Notes: a model not told the origin generated them from the letters alone. 64,000 nt of DNA from Anaerofilum sp. An201 (GCF_002160015.1 NZ_NFJT01000010.1:1-64000), one strand, 5' to 3'. Positions 50,969-60,450 are shown, counted from the stretch's first letter. Numbers and translations are program-made.

Positions 50969-51375
50969 GGGGTCCCCTTTCGTTTGTTGTACAGCAGCCA
51001 GAGCAGCTGGGCGGTGAGGGCGGCGGAGATGACCGCGCCGGCAAGAGAATAGAAGGCTGTGCCCAGAAACAGCGGCAGCAGCGAGGTGATGACGGCCAGC
51101 GCGTTCACCGTCAGCACGGCTTTATAGATCCCGGTGCCCGGCCGCACACACAGCCACACCGTCAGCGCCAGCAGCAGGCAGCTGAGCAGCGCCGTGAGCA
51201 GCGGCCCGAAGTTGGCGTATCCGAAGGGGGTGAGGCTGAAATAGGAGGTGGTGCGGCGGATGTATTCGATGGCGCCGTCGTCGCCCGGCTCGGCGAAGAG
51301 CAGCACCGCACTGAAGGGCATCGCCTCCAGCGCCAGCGCGGCCAGCGGGAGGATAAGAAGGCGGAGACGTTTCAT
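50965..51375 (-). CDS. 136-residue membrane protein, unknown
   Basis: Four hydrophobic segments, first starting MKRLRLLILPLAALALEAMPFS, with an extracellular-side acidic loop. AAAGGAG precedes ATG 51375. First gene of a small operon (136-96-71-GNAT) under the TATACT promoter just upstream. No family recognised. Confidence 0.65.
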   Translation of the reverse strand: MKRLRLLILPLAALALEAMPFSAVLLFAEPGDDGAIEYIRRTTSYFSLTPFGYANFGPLLTALLSCLLLALTVWLCVRPGTGIYKAVLTVNALAVITSLLPLFLGTAFYSLAGAVISAALTAQLLWLLYNKRKGTP

Positions 51376-51412
51376 TTGCAGGACTCCTTTCTGCGGTGCG
51401 GTCCTTTTCTTC

Positions 51413-51442
51413 AGTATAGCACATCCGCACGAACCGGCACAA
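51413..51442 (-). promoter_or_regulatory. Promoter of the small membrane-protein operon
   Basis: TTGTGC (51437-51442), 18-base spacer, TATACT (51413-51418) on minus. It abuts the M23 gene terminator. Confidence 0.65.
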
Positions 51443-51443
51443 C

Positions 51444-51471
51444 AAAAAAGACAGGCGGTATTCCGCCTGTC
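51444..51471 (-). terminator. M23 gene terminator
   Basis: GACAGGCGG (51450-51458) pairs with CCGCCTGTC (51463-51471), then TTTTTTG on minus. Confidence 0.85.
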
Positions 51472-51508
51472 CTGCGAGGGGTAAAAATGATGGATCGGCG
51501 CGGCGCCG

Positions 51509-52258
51509 TCAGGGAAGATAGGGAGCGGGGTCCACATACTGGCCGTCGGCCAGCGCCTCGAAGTGGAGGTGGCTGTCGGCCACGCTCTCGCAGGGCACCT
51601 CGCCCACCAGGCCCAGCGTCTGGCCGGCTTCCAGGGTATCCCCTGCGGCCACCTGCAGCGGCAGCTGCAGGCCCGCGTAGCGCAGCACGATGCCGCCGCA
51701 GTCCACCTCGACCACGCCGCCCCAGTTGCCGTCCTCCTCGGCCTTGGCAACGGTGCCGGCCATCACGCTCTTCACCTCGTCGCCCGCGGCGGCGGCCAGG
51801 TCGGCGCCGTTGTGGGTGCGCCAGTCGCCCAGCGTTTCATTGAAGATCAGTTCATCGCCGCTGTAGGCCAGCGAAGTCTGCCCAGGCACCGGCCGCACAT
51901 AGGACTGCGCGGGCACATCGGCAGGCTCTTCGGGCGCGGACGAGCCGGACGACGGCGCCTGCTGCGATTGCGCCGAGGACGAGCCACTGGAGGACGCTGC
52001 CGGCGACGGCACAGGTGTGGAAGGCACTGGCACGCTGTCGGCTTTTTGTTCCACCGGAGTATCCGGCAGATCGATGTCCAGGTCCCATTCTGCATCTCCT
52101 TCCTGCGGGGTCTGGCCCGCGTTCTCGTTCAGTTCGGTCATCATGTTTCGGATCGCCACAAAGCTGCAGGCGGCGGCCGCCAGGATGCACCCGGCCAGCA
52201 CCAGATAAAAGCCTTTGCCGCGCAGAAACGAAACCAGCGGATTGGATCTGTTGTTCAT
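51509..52258 (-). CDS. M23 family peptidase, SpoIIQ-like
   Basis: Membrane-anchored murein peptidase-like protein of 249 residues. One N-terminal helix (about residues 17-37), a Ser/Pro-rich linker, then a LytM domain at about residues 125-245. The zinc ligands HNGAD (His-x3-Asp) and SHLHFE are intact, so activity is possible. The short architecture with one helix resembles SpoIIQ, which works in forespore engulfment in spore formers; a general cell-wall role cannot be excluded. GAGGGAG precedes ATG 52258. Confidence 0.82.
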   Translation of the reverse strand: MNNRSNPLVSFLRGKGFYLVLAGCILAAAACSFVAIRNMMTELNENAGQTPQEGDAEWDLDIDLPDTPVEQKADSVPVPSTPVPSPAASSSGSSSAQSQQAPSSGSSAPEEPADVPAQSYVRPVPGQTSLAYSGDELIFNETLGDWRTHNGADLAAAAGDEVKSVMAGTVAKAEEDGNWGGVVEVDCGGIVLRYAGLQLPLQVAAGDTLEAGQTLGLVGEVPCESVADSHLHFEALADGQYVDPAPYLP

Positions 52259-52443
52259 AGCCTTTCTCCCTCTTTTTCTCAGCGCGGCACCGCCGCCGGC
52301 TGTTTTGTTTGGCTTTAGTGTGCGGCACAGCGGGGCGTTTTATTCATACATGCGCGAAAAAGGCACAGCTTTCGCAAAGGCTCTGCCTTTGCAATCCGCG
52401 ATTTTTTGAAAAAAATCGAGTAAAACTTTTTCTCTGAAAGACG
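52259..52443. other. Intergenic gap upstream of M23 gene
   Basis: Contains an imperfect hairpin, GCAAAGGC/GCCTTTGC (52374-52393 region), and AT-rich DNA. I found no vegetative promoter. A sporulation-sigma promoter would be plausible but I cannot fix one by eye. Confidence 0.35.
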
Positions 52444-52472
52444 AAAAATGCCCGCACATTGCTGTGCGGGCG
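52444..52472 (-). terminator. rmlB terminator
   Basis: GCCCGCACA (52450-52458) pairs with TGTGCGGGC (52463-52471), then ATTTTTC on minus. Confidence 0.8.
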
Positions 52473-52503
52473 GTGTTGGTGCGTGGGGAAAACGGTACCG
52501 AAA

Positions 52504-52552
52504 GCCTTCCCCTGGATGAGGTCGAGGCCCTCCGGCCTGCGCAAGGCGGCCG
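52504..52552 (+). repeat. Interspersed element, copy F (remnant)
   Basis: Only CCTTCCCCTG, then GGATGAGGTCGAGG and the right end GCGCAAGGC remain. It lies between the rmlB stop and its terminator, so it is transcribed with rmlB. Confidence 0.65.
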
Positions 52553-52577
52553 GTTTGGGGAAAGGCGTTTCGGTCAC

Positions 52578-53636
52578 TTATTTGTTTTTGTACATTTCTT
52601 CGTAGTATTTCTGGTAGTTGCCGCTGGTGACGTGGTTCATCCACTCCTCGTTGGCCAGATACCAGTCGATGGTCTTTACGATGCCCACCTCAAACGGGGT
52701 CTCGGGATACCAGCCCAGTTCCTCCTTGATCTTGGTGGGGTCGATGCCGTAGCGGCGGTCGTGGCCCAGGCGGTCGGCCACATACTGGATCAGGTTCTCG
52801 CCGATGCCCTCGTCCTGCAGGCGGTCGTGCAGCTGGGCGATGATGGTCTTGACGATGAAGATGTTCGGGCGCTCGTTGTGGCCGCCCACGTTATACACCT
52901 CGCCGTCGCGGCCGCCATTGGCCACCATGTCGATGGCCTTGCAGTGGTCCTCCACATACAGCCAGTCGCGCACGTTCATACCGTCGCCGTACACCGGCAG
53001 CGGCTTGTGGTTCTTGACGTTGTTGATCATCAGGGGGATCAGCTTTTCGGGGAACTGGTAGGGGCCGTAGTTGTTGGAGCAGCGGGTGATGTTCACCGGC
53101 ATGCCGTAGGTGTCGTGGAAGGCCATCACGAACATGTCGGCGCTGGCCTTGCTGGAGGAATAGGGGCTGTGGGGGCACAGCGGGGTGGTCTCCATGAAAT
53201 AGCCGTCCTCGCCCAGGCTGCCGTACACCTCGTCGGTGGACACCTGCAGGTACTTCTTGCCTTCGGCCCATTTGCCGTCCTTATACCAGGCGTTCTTGGC
53301 GCACTGCAGCAGGTTCACGGTGCCCAGCACGTTGGTCTCCACGAAGATCTCGGGGTTGGTGATGCTGCGGTCCACATGGCTCTCGGCGGCGAAGTTGATC
53401 ACATAGTCGAAATCGTGCTGCTCGAACAGGCGGGTGACCAGCTCCCGGTCGCAGATGTCGCCCTGCACAAAGATGTGGCGGGGGTCGTTCTCCACGCCTT
53501 TCAGGTTCTCCAGGTTGCCGGCGTAGGTGAGCTTGTCCAGGTTCACCAGCTGGATGTCCCGGTACTTGTTCAGCATATAGTAGACGAAGTTGGAACCGAT
53601 GAAGCCGGCGCAGCCGGTGATCAGATACTTTTTCAT
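52578..53636 (-). CDS. rmlB: dTDP-glucose 4,6-dehydratase
   Basis: Second step of dTDP-L-rhamnose synthesis, 352 residues, extended SDR fold. NAD-binding GCAGFIGSNF near the N-terminus and substrate loop HVDRSI are typical. The catalytic Thr-Asp-Glu and Tyr-x3-Lys are seen in STDEVYG and YSSSKAS. GGAG lies 11 bases before the ATG. Last of a GT2-rmlA-rmlD-rmlB operon. Confidence 0.96.
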   Translation of the reverse strand: MKKYLITGCAGFIGSNFVYYMLNKYRDIQLVNLDKLTYAGNLENLKGVENDPRHIFVQGDICDRELVTRLFEQHDFDYVINFAAESHVDRSITNPEIFVETNVLGTVNLLQCAKNAWYKDGKWAEGKKYLQVSTDEVYGSLGEDGYFMETTPLCPHSPYSSSKASADMFVMAFHDTYGMPVNITRCSNNYGPYQFPEKLIPLMINNVKNHKPLPVYGDGMNVRDWLYVEDHCKAIDMVANGGRDGEVYNVGGHNERPNIFIVKTIIAQLHDRLQDEGIGENLIQYVADRLGHDRRYGIDPTKIKEELGWYPETPFEVGIVKTIDWYLANEEWMNHVTSGNYQKYYEEMYKNK

Positions 53637-53678
53637 GGTTTTGTGTTCTCCTGTTGTAAAGGGGCGGGTTTGCCCGGT

Positions 53679-54581
53679 TTATTTTGCCAGATAGTTCTTC
53701 ATGAAGCAGGCCAGCGCGTCCTTCCAGCCGCGCATCTCGTTGCCCACCGTGCAGGCCAGCATGCGGTTTTCCAGCGCGCTCCAGGCCGGGCGGTTGGCCG
53801 CGGCGGGGTTCTTGGCGGCATACTCGGCGCTGGTGCAGGGGGAGACGGTGGCCGGCGTGCCGGACAGGCGGATGATCTCGCAGGCGAATTCATACCAGCT
53901 GCACACGCCCTCGCCGGTGCAGTGGTAGAGGCCGTATTCCTCGCTGGCCGCCAGCTTCAGCAGATGGTGCGCCAGATCCACGGCGTTGGTGGGGTTGCCG
54001 CGCTGGTCGTCCACCACCGTGAGCGCGCCGAACTTTTTGCCGGCGTTCATCATGGTGAAAACGAAGTTTTTGCCGGTGTAGCTGTACAGCCAGGCGGTGC
54101 GCACCACAAAGCTGCGGCGGCAGAACTGGCGCACATACTCCTCGCCCAGCAGCTTGGTGGCGCCGTAGGCGCTCACCGGGTGGGTGCGGGCGGTCTCGTC
54201 CAGCGGGATGCCGCCGTTCTCTTCGCCGCTGAACACATAGTCGGTGGACACATGCACCAGCTTTGCGCCGATCTCCTCGGCGGCCATCGCCAGATTGCGC
54301 GGTCCGATGGCGTTCACCGCAAAGGCGGCGTCGCGGTTCGTCTCGCAGCCGTCCACGTTGGTGAAGGCGGCGCTGTTGAGGATGACGTCCGGTTTTTCCG
54401 CGCGCACGAAGGCGCGCACGGCGGCGAGGTCGGTGATGTCGAGCGCGTCCACATCCACCGCCGTCACGGCGGCGTTCTGCACGGCGTCGGGCAGGCGGCC
54501 CAGCTCGCTCTCGCCGGCGGCCAGCTGCTTCTGCAGCTCGGCGCCCAGCTGGCCGTTCGCACCGGTGATCAGAATTTTCAT
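53679..54581 (-). CDS. rmlD: dTDP-4-dehydrorhamnose reductase
   Basis: Final NAD(P)H-dependent step to dTDP-L-rhamnose, 300 residues. The SDR glycine motif ITGANGQLGAEL begins the protein. The catalytic segment VSTDYVFSGE and YGATKLLGE carries Tyr-x3-Lys. AAGGAG precedes the ATG. It lies 13 bases after rmlA and 42 bases before rmlB. Confidence 0.95.
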   Translation of the reverse strand: MKILITGANGQLGAELQKQLAAGESELGRLPDAVQNAAVTAVDVDALDITDLAAVRAFVRAEKPDVILNSAAFTNVDGCETNRDAAFAVNAIGPRNLAMAAEEIGAKLVHVSTDYVFSGEENGGIPLDETARTHPVSAYGATKLLGEEYVRQFCRRSFVVRTAWLYSYTGKNFVFTMMNAGKKFGALTVVDDQRGNPTNAVDLAHHLLKLAASEEYGLYHCTGEGVCSWYEFACEIIRLSGTPATVSPCTSAEYAAKNPAAANRPAWSALENRMLACTVGNEMRGWKDALACFMKNYLAK

Positions 54582-54594
54582 GTGCTTCTCCTTT

Positions 54595-55482
54595 TTAATA
54601 GCGCAGCCGGTTCTCGGCCACGTTCTTCAGGTGCTGACCGTAGGGGCTTTTGCCGTAGCGTGCGGCGCTCTCCAGCAGCTTCTCCCTGGTGATCCAGCCG
54701 TTTTTGTAGGCGATCTCCTCGGGCGCGCTGATCTTGATGCCCTGGCGCTTTTCCACCATCCGCACAAAGTCGGCGGCGTCCACCAGGCTGTCCATCGTGC
54801 CGGTGTCCAGCCAGGCAAAGCCGCGGCCCAGCAGCTGCACGTCCAGGTCGCCCGCGTTCAGATACAGCTCGTTCAGGGTGGTGATCTCCAGCTCGCCGCG
54901 CGCGCTGGGCTTCACCTGCTTGGCCAGCTCCACCACCCGCTTGTCGTAGAAATACAGGCCGGTGATGGCGTAGTTGGATTTGGGCTTTTGGGGCTTTTCC
55001 TCCACGCTGATGACCTTGCCGCTTTCGTCGAATTCCACGATGCCGAACCGCTCGGGGTCGTTGACGTAATAGCCAAAGACGGTGGCGCGGCCGTTTTCCT
55101 CGGCGTTGTGCACGGCGGCTTTCAGGATGCGGGAGAAGCCGTTGCCGTAGAAGATGTTGTCGCCCAGCACCATGGCGCAGCAGTCGTCCCCGATGAACTC
55201 CTCGCCCAGCAGGAACGCCTGGGCCAGGCCGTCGGGGCTGGGCTGCACCTTATACGACAGGCGCAGGCCGTACTGGCTGCCGTCTCCCAGCAGGTGCTCG
55301 AAGCGGGGGGTGTCCTCGGGGGTGGAGATAATCAGGATGTCCTGGATGCCGGCCAGCATCAGGGTGGACAGAGGATAGTAGATCATCGGCTTGTCATACA
55401 CCGGCAACAGCTGCTTGGAGGTGACCATCGTCAGCGGATACAGCCGGGTACCCGCACCGCCTGCCAGAATAATGCCTTTCAT
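54595..55482 (-). CDS. rmlA: Glucose-1-phosphate thymidylyltransferase
   Basis: First step: glucose 1-phosphate and dTTP to dTDP-glucose. 295 residues, usual length. N-terminal nucleotide-binding motif [16 protein letters not shown] and the metal-binding LGDN are present, with [11 protein letters not shown] as in the short RmlA family. AAGGAG precedes the ATG. It follows the GT2 gene by 42 bases that contain a small GCCGGATGCATTCCGGC hairpin. Confidence 0.96.
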   Translation of the reverse strand: MKGIILAGGAGTRLYPLTMVTSKQLLPVYDKPMIYYPLSTLMLAGIQDILIISTPEDTPRFEHLLGDGSQYGLRLSYKVQPSPDGLAQAFLLGEEFIGDDCCAMVLGDNIFYGNGFSRILKAAVHNAEENGRATVFGYYVNDPERFGIVEFDESGKVISVEEKPQKPKSNYAITGLYFYDKRVVELAKQVKPSARGELEITTLNELYLNAGDLDVQLLGRGFAWLDTGTMDSLVDAADFVRMVEKRQGIKISAPEEIAYKNGWITREKLLESAARYGKSPYGQHLKNVAENRLRY

Positions 55483-55524
55483 AGTACGATCTCCTTTTTC
55501 CTGCCGGAATGCATCCGGCGTTTT

Positions 55525-56310
55525 TCAGTAGAGGCGGAAGCCCCATTTTTTCCAGTATTTGAACATCGAGCTCATCTGCATACAGAAATTTTTGAATTTT
55601 TTGCGCGTCTCGCGGTGCCATGTGTGGTAGACCGTCACCTGCGGCAGATAGATCGCCCGGCCGTACTGCAGGGCCTGGCGGGTGATGTCGGCGTCCTCCA
55701 CATACACGAAATAGCGCGGGTCGAACCCGCCCATCGCCTGGTACAGCTCGCTGCGCATGACAAAAAAGCATCCGCTGCAGAACTGCACGTCGGTGGGGCC
55801 GGAAAGATCCTCGTCCAGCATCAGATAATGCCGCTCGGCCTTGCGCAGAAAGGGCAGCTCCAGCTGCCGCGCCAGCAAAGCCAGCAGGGTGGGGCAGCGC
55901 TTGGGGGTGTGCTGTTCGCGCCCATCCGGGTACAGCAGGCGCGGTGTCACCATCGCAACGTCCGGGTGGGAGTCCATCCAGGCGCAGATGCGGGTGATGG
56001 CGTCGCAGTCCAGCGTGATATCGGGGTTGATCACCACATGATAGCGGGACAGCCCGTCCCGGTTCAGCTCGGCAAAGATGCGGTTGTGCCCCTGCCCGAA
56101 GCCGATGTTCTTTTCGCTGCACACCACCTGCACGTTTTCCGGCATGGACATCTTCTGCAGCTTTTTCCCGGCGCCGTCGGGCGAGGCATTGTCCAGCACC
56201 ATCATGCGCAGCCGCACGCCGTGTGTGTGGCGGGCCACCGAATGGGCTGCCTGCGCCACTTCCGCCGCGCCGTTGTACGCTACGATGCCGGCCGTTACCA
56301 ATGTTTCCAT
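55525..56310 (-). CDS. GT2 glycosyltransferase, rhamnosyltransferase type
   Basis: Single-domain GT2 enzyme of 261 residues beginning VTAGIVAYNGAAEVAQAAHSV, with the metal motif VINPDITLD and a late acceptor segment FCSGCFFVMRSELYQAMGGFD...YVEDADI. This is the pattern of rhamnosyltransferases such as WbbL or RgpA-like enzymes. First in the rml operon, so it probably uses dTDP-rhamnose; the linkage is unknown. Short C-terminal basic tail may bind membrane. Confidence 0.88.
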   Translation of the reverse strand: METLVTAGIVAYNGAAEVAQAAHSVARHTHGVRLRMMVLDNASPDGAGKKLQKMSMPENVQVVCSEKNIGFGQGHNRIFAELNRDGLSRYHVVINPDITLDCDAITRICAWMDSHPDVAMVTPRLLYPDGREQHTPKRCPTLLALLARQLELPFLRKAERHYLMLDEDLSGPTDVQFCSGCFFVMRSELYQAMGGFDPRYFVYVEDADITRQALQYGRAIYLPQVTVYHTWHRETRKKFKNFCMQMSSMFKYWKKWGFRLY

Positions 56311-56345
56311 TACGATCTCCTATCCTGCATCTTATAGTCGTAGTT

Positions 56346-56375
56346 ATTTTACCATTTTTCCCCCCTCTTCCGCAA
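56346..56375 (-). promoter_or_regulatory. Promoter of the GT2-rmlADB operon
   Basis: TTGCGG (56370-56375), 18-base spacer, TAAAAT (56346-56351) on minus. The 280 bases up to the next promoter hold no gene I can support. Confidence 0.55.
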
Positions 56376-56656
56376 GCAGAGAAGCAAAAAACCTGGTGTT
56401 TTTTATCCAAAAATATCTCCCCGCCGCCCTGTGCATCCCGCAAAAGAACGCCGCTCCGCCGCTTTCCGGGCGCGCCTTCCCGCATACAGCCGAGCGAGCA
56501 GCGGACAGGTTTGAAAAGCGGGTGGATTTTTGGGCAAAAAACGAGGACGGGATGGCAAAACCGCAAAAAATACCGGGGGAACGCAGATCGTTTTTTGTGC
56601 CGGAACACGGCGTTCTGCCATCCGGACTGCCGGCGGCGTGTTTGGGGCGCTTTCCC

Positions 56657-56685
56657 TTGCGTTTTCGCGGAAAATGTCCTACACT
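56657..56685 (+). promoter_or_regulatory. Promoter of the DUF6951-like gene
   Basis: TTGCGT (56657-56662), 17-base spacer, TACACT (56680-56685). Confidence 0.7.
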
Positions 56686-56720
56686 GTAAGCACTATCACA
56701 CACCGAAAGAAGGCTTTTGT

Positions 56721-57044
56721 ATGACCAAAGTTACCGTCCGGCCGGGCGTGTGCGGGTTCGTCACCCACGTCACTGCCGAATCCGAGGACCAGATGGAGGT
56801 AAAGCTGCAGGTGGCCAGCGGCTGCGAGGCCGTGCGCAAGATGATGGCCGAGCTGGGCGACACCTTCGACGCCTACGAGCTGTGCCTGGCGAAGCCCGGC
56901 TGCGGCCCGCTGTACGAGTATGCCTCCGAGCACTTCCCGGGCCACGCGGCCTGCCCGGTGATCGGCGGCATCACCAAATGCGCCGAGGCGGAGTGCCGTC
57001 TGGCGCTGCCGGCCGACGCATCCATCACCTTCGACAGGGAATGA
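56721..57044 (+). CDS. Cysteine-rich DUF6951-like protein
   Basis: Cytoplasmic protein of 107 residues starting MTKVTVRPGVCGF. It resembles DUF6951-type proteins of anaerobic Firmicutes, whose function is unknown. Eight cysteines are arranged as PGVCGF, SGCEAV, LCLAKPGCG and ACPVIGGITKCAEAEC, a pattern that could bind metal or an iron-sulfur cluster. AGAAGG precedes ATG 56721; the frame is open upstream but without a start signal. Alone, between its own promoter and a very long terminator stem. Confidence 0.78.
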   Translation: MTKVTVRPGVCGFVTHVTAESEDQMEVKLQVASGCEAVRKMMAELGDTFDAYELCLAKPGCGPLYEYASEHFPGHAACPVIGGITKCAEAECRLALPADASITFDRE

Positions 57045-57054
57045 TCCGCGGTAC

Positions 57055-57102
57055 AAAAAGGGCCAGTGCCCGACCGGTTTCGGTCGGGCACTGGCCCTTT
57101 TT
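57055..57102. terminator. Long bidirectional terminator
   Basis: A 21-base perfect stem (57055-57075 with 57082-57102) containing GGGCCAGTGCCCGACC, with A5 on one side and T5 on the other. Much longer than other stems here. Confidence 0.85.
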
Positions 57103-57126
57103 GCTTGTTAAAACTATGTTCTTGCG

Positions 57127-57198
57127 GGGGGTTGTGCGTGCCGGGAACTTTCCCCTCATCCGTCGCCTGTCGGCGACAGCTTCCCCCAGGGGGAAGCC
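57127..57198 (+). repeat. Interspersed element, copy G (left half)
   Basis: GTTGTGC, CTTTCCCCTCATCCGTC, hairpin GTCGCCTGTCGGCGAC, hairpin CTTCCCCC/AGGGGGAAG; the right half is absent. It lies between convergent DUF6951-like and pflA genes. Confidence 0.8.
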
Positions 57199-57229
57199 TT
57201 TTCCGGCAGGCACCTGTTACCTATTTATA

Positions 57230-57943
57230 TTACCGGTCCCACAGGCCCAGCTTTTGCAGCGTTTTCTGCAATGCATCGGCCTCCAGCGCGGGGGTGCCTT
57301 CCAGCGGGAAGGGGATCCCCATCCGCCCGTATTTTTCCAGGCAGAGCGTCTTGAAGGGAAGCCACTCGATCTTTTCCAGATTGGAGAATCCGTGCGCCAT
57401 CCGGTGGATGGCGGCGAGGCTCCCGGCGCTGTCGGTGACGCCGGGGATCACCACATGGCGGACCCACAGCGGGATGCCCATTTCCTCGGTCAGGCGCAGG
57501 AAGTCCAGCGTGTGGGCGAGGCTGCCGCCGCAGAATTCCCGGTACCCTTCCTCGGTGGGGGATTTCAGGTCGGCCAGCACGAGGCTGGTCTGCTCCAGCA
57601 CCCGCCGGGCGGCGGCGAGATCCCCTGCGCCGGAGGTGTCCAGCGCGGTGTGCACCCCTTCGGCGCGCAGGATCGAAAACAGCGCGGCCACAAAGTCCGG
57701 CTGGCTCAGCGGTTCGCCCCCGGTGACGGTGACGCCGCCGCCGTTTTTCCAGTAGGGCCGGAAGCGCAGCGCCCGCTTTGCCAGCTCCTGCGGGGTCACC
57801 TGTTCCCCCTCGCCGAAGGCCCAGGTGTCGGGGTTGTGGCAGCACTTGCAGCGCAGCGGACAGCCCTGTGTGAAGATCACATACCGCAGGCCCGGCCCGT
57901 CCACCGCGCCCAGGCTCTGCACCGAATGGATGCGCCCTTCCAT
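57230..57943 (-). CDS. pflA: Pyruvate formate-lyase activating enzyme
   Basis: Radical-SAM enzyme of 237 residues that makes the glycyl radical on PflB. The cluster motif C-x3-C-x2-C is at Cys28, Cys32 and Cys35 (GCPLRCKCCHNPDTW), and GGVTVTGGEPL is the SAM-binding GGE segment. It starts four bases after the pflB stop and shares the pflB promoter and riboswitch. Confidence 0.95.
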   Translation of the reverse strand: MEGRIHSVQSLGAVDGPGLRYVIFTQGCPLRCKCCHNPDTWAFGEGEQVTPQELAKRALRFRPYWKNGGGVTVTGGEPLSQPDFVAALFSILRAEGVHTALDTSGAGDLAAARRVLEQTSLVLADLKSPTEEGYREFCGGSLAHTLDFLRLTEEMGIPLWVRHVVIPGVTDSAGSLAAIHRMAHGFSNLEKIEWLPFKTLCLEKYGRMGIPFPLEGTPALEADALQKTLQKLGLWDR

Positions 57944-57947
57944 CGGC

Positions 57948-60179
57948 TCACACCGCCACGTGGAAGGTGCGGCTGATCACCTCGCGCTGCTGCTCGCGGC
58001 TGAGCTTGGCGAAGTTCACCGCATAGCCGGACACGCGGATGGTCAGGCTGGGGTACTGGTCGGGGTGCTCGTAGGCGGCGATGAGGGTCTCGCGGTTGAG
58101 CACGTTCACGTTCAGGTGATGCGCGCCCTGTGCAAAGTAGCCGGTGAGGATGTTCACCAGATTGTCGATGCGCTCCGGCTCGGATTTGCCCAGCGCGTCG
58201 GGCACGATCGAGAAGGTGTTGGAGATGCCGTCCATGCAGACGTCGTAGTCCAGCTTGGCCACCGAGTTCAGCGAGGCCAGCGCGCCCGACACATCGCGGC
58301 CGGACATGGGGTTGGCGCCGGGCGCCAGCGGCTGGCCCTGCTTGCGGCCGTCGGGGGTGTTGCCGGTCTTTTTGCCGTACATCACGTTGGAGGTGATGGT
58401 GAGGATGGACAGGGTGTGCTGGGCGTCGCGGTAGAGCGGGCAGGCCTGCAGCGCGCGGAAGAACTTCTCCACCTGCTCCTTTGCGATGAGGTCCACGCGG
58501 TCGTCGTCGTTGCCGAAAGCGGGGTACTCGCCCTCCACCTCGAAGTCGGTGACGAGGCCGGTCTCGGGGCTGCGGATGCACCGGACGCGGGCGTATTTCA
58601 CCGCCGACAGCGAGTCGGCCATGCAGCTCATGCCGGCGATGCCGAAGCTCATGAAGCGGTGGACGGTGGAATCGTGCAGCGCCATCTGGGCCTTCTCGTA
58701 GGCGTATTTGTCGTGCATATAGTGGATGATGTTCATCGCGCTGGCGTAGGTCTTGGCCAGCCAGGGGCGGTAGAAGTCGATGCGCTCCAGGAGCTTGTCG
58801 TAGTCGAGGTATTCCTCGTCCCACACCGGCATGGCGGGGCCCACCTGCTCGTTTTTCAGCTCGTCGCGGCCGCCGTTGATGGCCAGCAGCACCAGCTTTG
58901 CGAGGTTGGCGCGGGCGCCGAAAAACTGCATCTGCTTGCCCACCTTCATCGCCGACACGCAGCAGGCGATGGCGTAGTCGTCGCCGAAGCGGGGGCGCAT
59001 CAGGTCGTCGTTCTCGTACTGGATGGCGTCGGTCTCGCAGGACACGCGGGCGATATAGCGCTTCCAGGCCTCGGGCAGCTGCTCGCTCCACAGCACGGTC
59101 AGGTTCGGCTCGGCGGAGGAGCCCAGATTGTACAGGGTGTGCAGCATGCGGAAGCAGTTCTTGGTGACCAGCGTGCGGCCGTCCTCGCCCATACCGCCCA
59201 GCGACTCGGTGATCCACATGGGGTCGCCGCCGAACAGCTCGTTGTAGTCGGGGGTGCGCAGATGGCGCGCCATCCGCAGCTTCAGCACAAAGTCGTCCAT
59301 CAGCTCCTGTGCGCCGCTCTCGGTGAGGGTGCCGGCGGCGAAGTCGCGCTCGAAGTAGATGTCCAGGAAGGTGGACACCCGGCCCAGGCTCATCGCCGCG
59401 CCGTTCTGCTCCTTGATGGCGGCCAGATAGCCGAAGTACAGCCACTGCACCGCCTCGCGGGCGTTGGCGGCGGGGGCAGAGATGTCGTAGCCGTAGGCGG
59501 CGGCCATCTTTTTCATGTCCTCCAGCGCGCGGATCTGGTCGGCCAGCTCCTCGGCGGCGCGGATGGTGTCCTGCAGGAAATCGCCGTTCGCCAGCGCGGC
59601 CTTGTCCTTTTTCTTCTCCTCGATCAGGCGGTCGATGCCGTACAGCGCCACCCGGCGGTAGTCGCCGATGATGCGGCCGCGGCCGTAGGCGTCGGGCAGG
59701 CCGGTGATCAGGCCGCAGTGGCGCGCCTCGCGCACGTCGGCGGGATAGGCGTCGAACACGCCGTCATTGTGGGTCTTGTGCAGGCGGAACTCTTCCTCGA
59801 TCTTCTCGGACACCTGGGCGCCGTAGGCCTTGCAGGCCTGGCGCACCATGCGCATGCCGCCGTAGGGGTTGCAGGCGCGCTTGAGGGGCTGGTCGGTCTG
59901 CAGGCCGACGATCAGCTCCTTTTCGCGGTCCAGATAGCCGGGCGCGAAGCTGGTGATGCCGATGACGGTGTCGGTGTCCACCGCAAGGCAGCCGCCGTTC
60001 CTGCGCTCGGCGGCCAGCAGCTGCTCGAACTTGGCGCGCAGCGCCAGCGTGCGGGGGGTGGAGGAGGCGAGGAAGCTCTCGTCGCCGGTGTAGGGGGTGT
60101 AGTTTTTCTGGATGAAATCGCGCACGTCGATCTCGCTTTGCCAGTTGCCGGCCACAAAGCCGTTCCATGCATGGTTCAT
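57948..60179 (-). CDS. pflB: Pyruvate formate-lyase (formate acetyltransferase)
   Basis: Converts pyruvate and CoA to acetyl-CoA and formate, a central fermentation step. The 743-residue product has the active-site pair Cys406-Cys407 in IACCVSAM and the glycyl-radical site in RVSGYAV (Gly718), so it is a true PFL and not another glycyl-radical enzyme. Start 60179 has AAGGA 11 bases upstream. Longer readings enter the riboswitch. Formate made here can feed Fhs, encoded at the right end of the window. Confidence 0.96.
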   Translation of the reverse strand: MNHAWNGFVAGNWQSEIDVRDFIQKNYTPYTGDESFLASSTPRTLALRAKFEQLLAAERRNGGCLAVDTDTVIGITSFAPGYLDREKELIVGLQTDQPLKRACNPYGGMRMVRQACKAYGAQVSEKIEEEFRLHKTHNDGVFDAYPADVREARHCGLITGLPDAYGRGRIIGDYRRVALYGIDRLIEEKKKDKAALANGDFLQDTIRAAEELADQIRALEDMKKMAAAYGYDISAPAANAREAVQWLYFGYLAAIKEQNGAAMSLGRVSTFLDIYFERDFAAGTLTESGAQELMDDFVLKLRMARHLRTPDYNELFGGDPMWITESLGGMGEDGRTLVTKNCFRMLHTLYNLGSSAEPNLTVLWSEQLPEAWKRYIARVSCETDAIQYENDDLMRPRFGDDYAIACCVSAMKVGKQMQFFGARANLAKLVLLAINGGRDELKNEQVGPAMPVWDEEYLDYDKLLERIDFYRPWLAKTYASAMNIIHYMHDKYAYEKAQMALHDSTVHRFMSFGIAGMSCMADSLSAVKYARVRCIRSPETGLVTDFEVEGEYPAFGNDDDRVDLIAKEQVEKFFRALQACPLYRDAQHTLSILTITSNVMYGKKTGNTPDGRKQGQPLAPGANPMSGRDVSGALASLNSVAKLDYDVCMDGISNTFSIVPDALGKSEPERIDNLVNILTGYFAQGAHHLNVNVLNRETLIAAYEHPDQYPSLTIRVSGYAVNFAKLSREQQREVISRTFHVAV

Positions 60180-60227
60180 TGTTGCACCGTTCCTTTCTTG
60201 CAAAAAACGCGTATCCTGCCGGGGACG

Positions 60228-60330
60228 AAAAAAGGGCAGCATCCCAGCGGGATACTGCCCAGACGGTCGGCATAAAAAGCCCCATTGCCTGCTCCCCCGT
60301 GGTTTGCCCACTTGTTCCGTCAGTTGCAGG
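60228..60330 (-). ncRNA. ZTP riboswitch (pfl motif) with terminator
   Basis: On minus the leader reads CAACTGACGG...GTGGGCAAACCACGGGGGAGC, a GC stem, then GCCGACCGTCTGGGCAG. These are the conserved pfl-motif halves, whose ACGG/CCGT pairing forms the pseudoknot. A terminator follows: GGGCAGTATCCC-GCT-GGGATGCTGCCC and TTTTTTC (60228-60265). ZTP, made when 10-formyl-THF is short, would switch pflBA on. Confidence 0.9.
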
Positions 60331-60353
60331 CGAGGCCGTATGTGTGTGGCTTT

Positions 60354-60382
60354 ATTATATCATCCCGCACCGCACAGTGCAA
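60354..60382 (-). promoter_or_regulatory. pflBA promoter
   Basis: TTGCAC (60377-60382), 17-base spacer, TATAAT (60354-60359) on minus. Confidence 0.8.
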
Positions 60383-60450
60383 CTGGATGATTTTACAAAT
60401 CCACAAGATGTGGTGTTCAAACTTTTGTGCATCCACCAGAAGGGCGCCGC

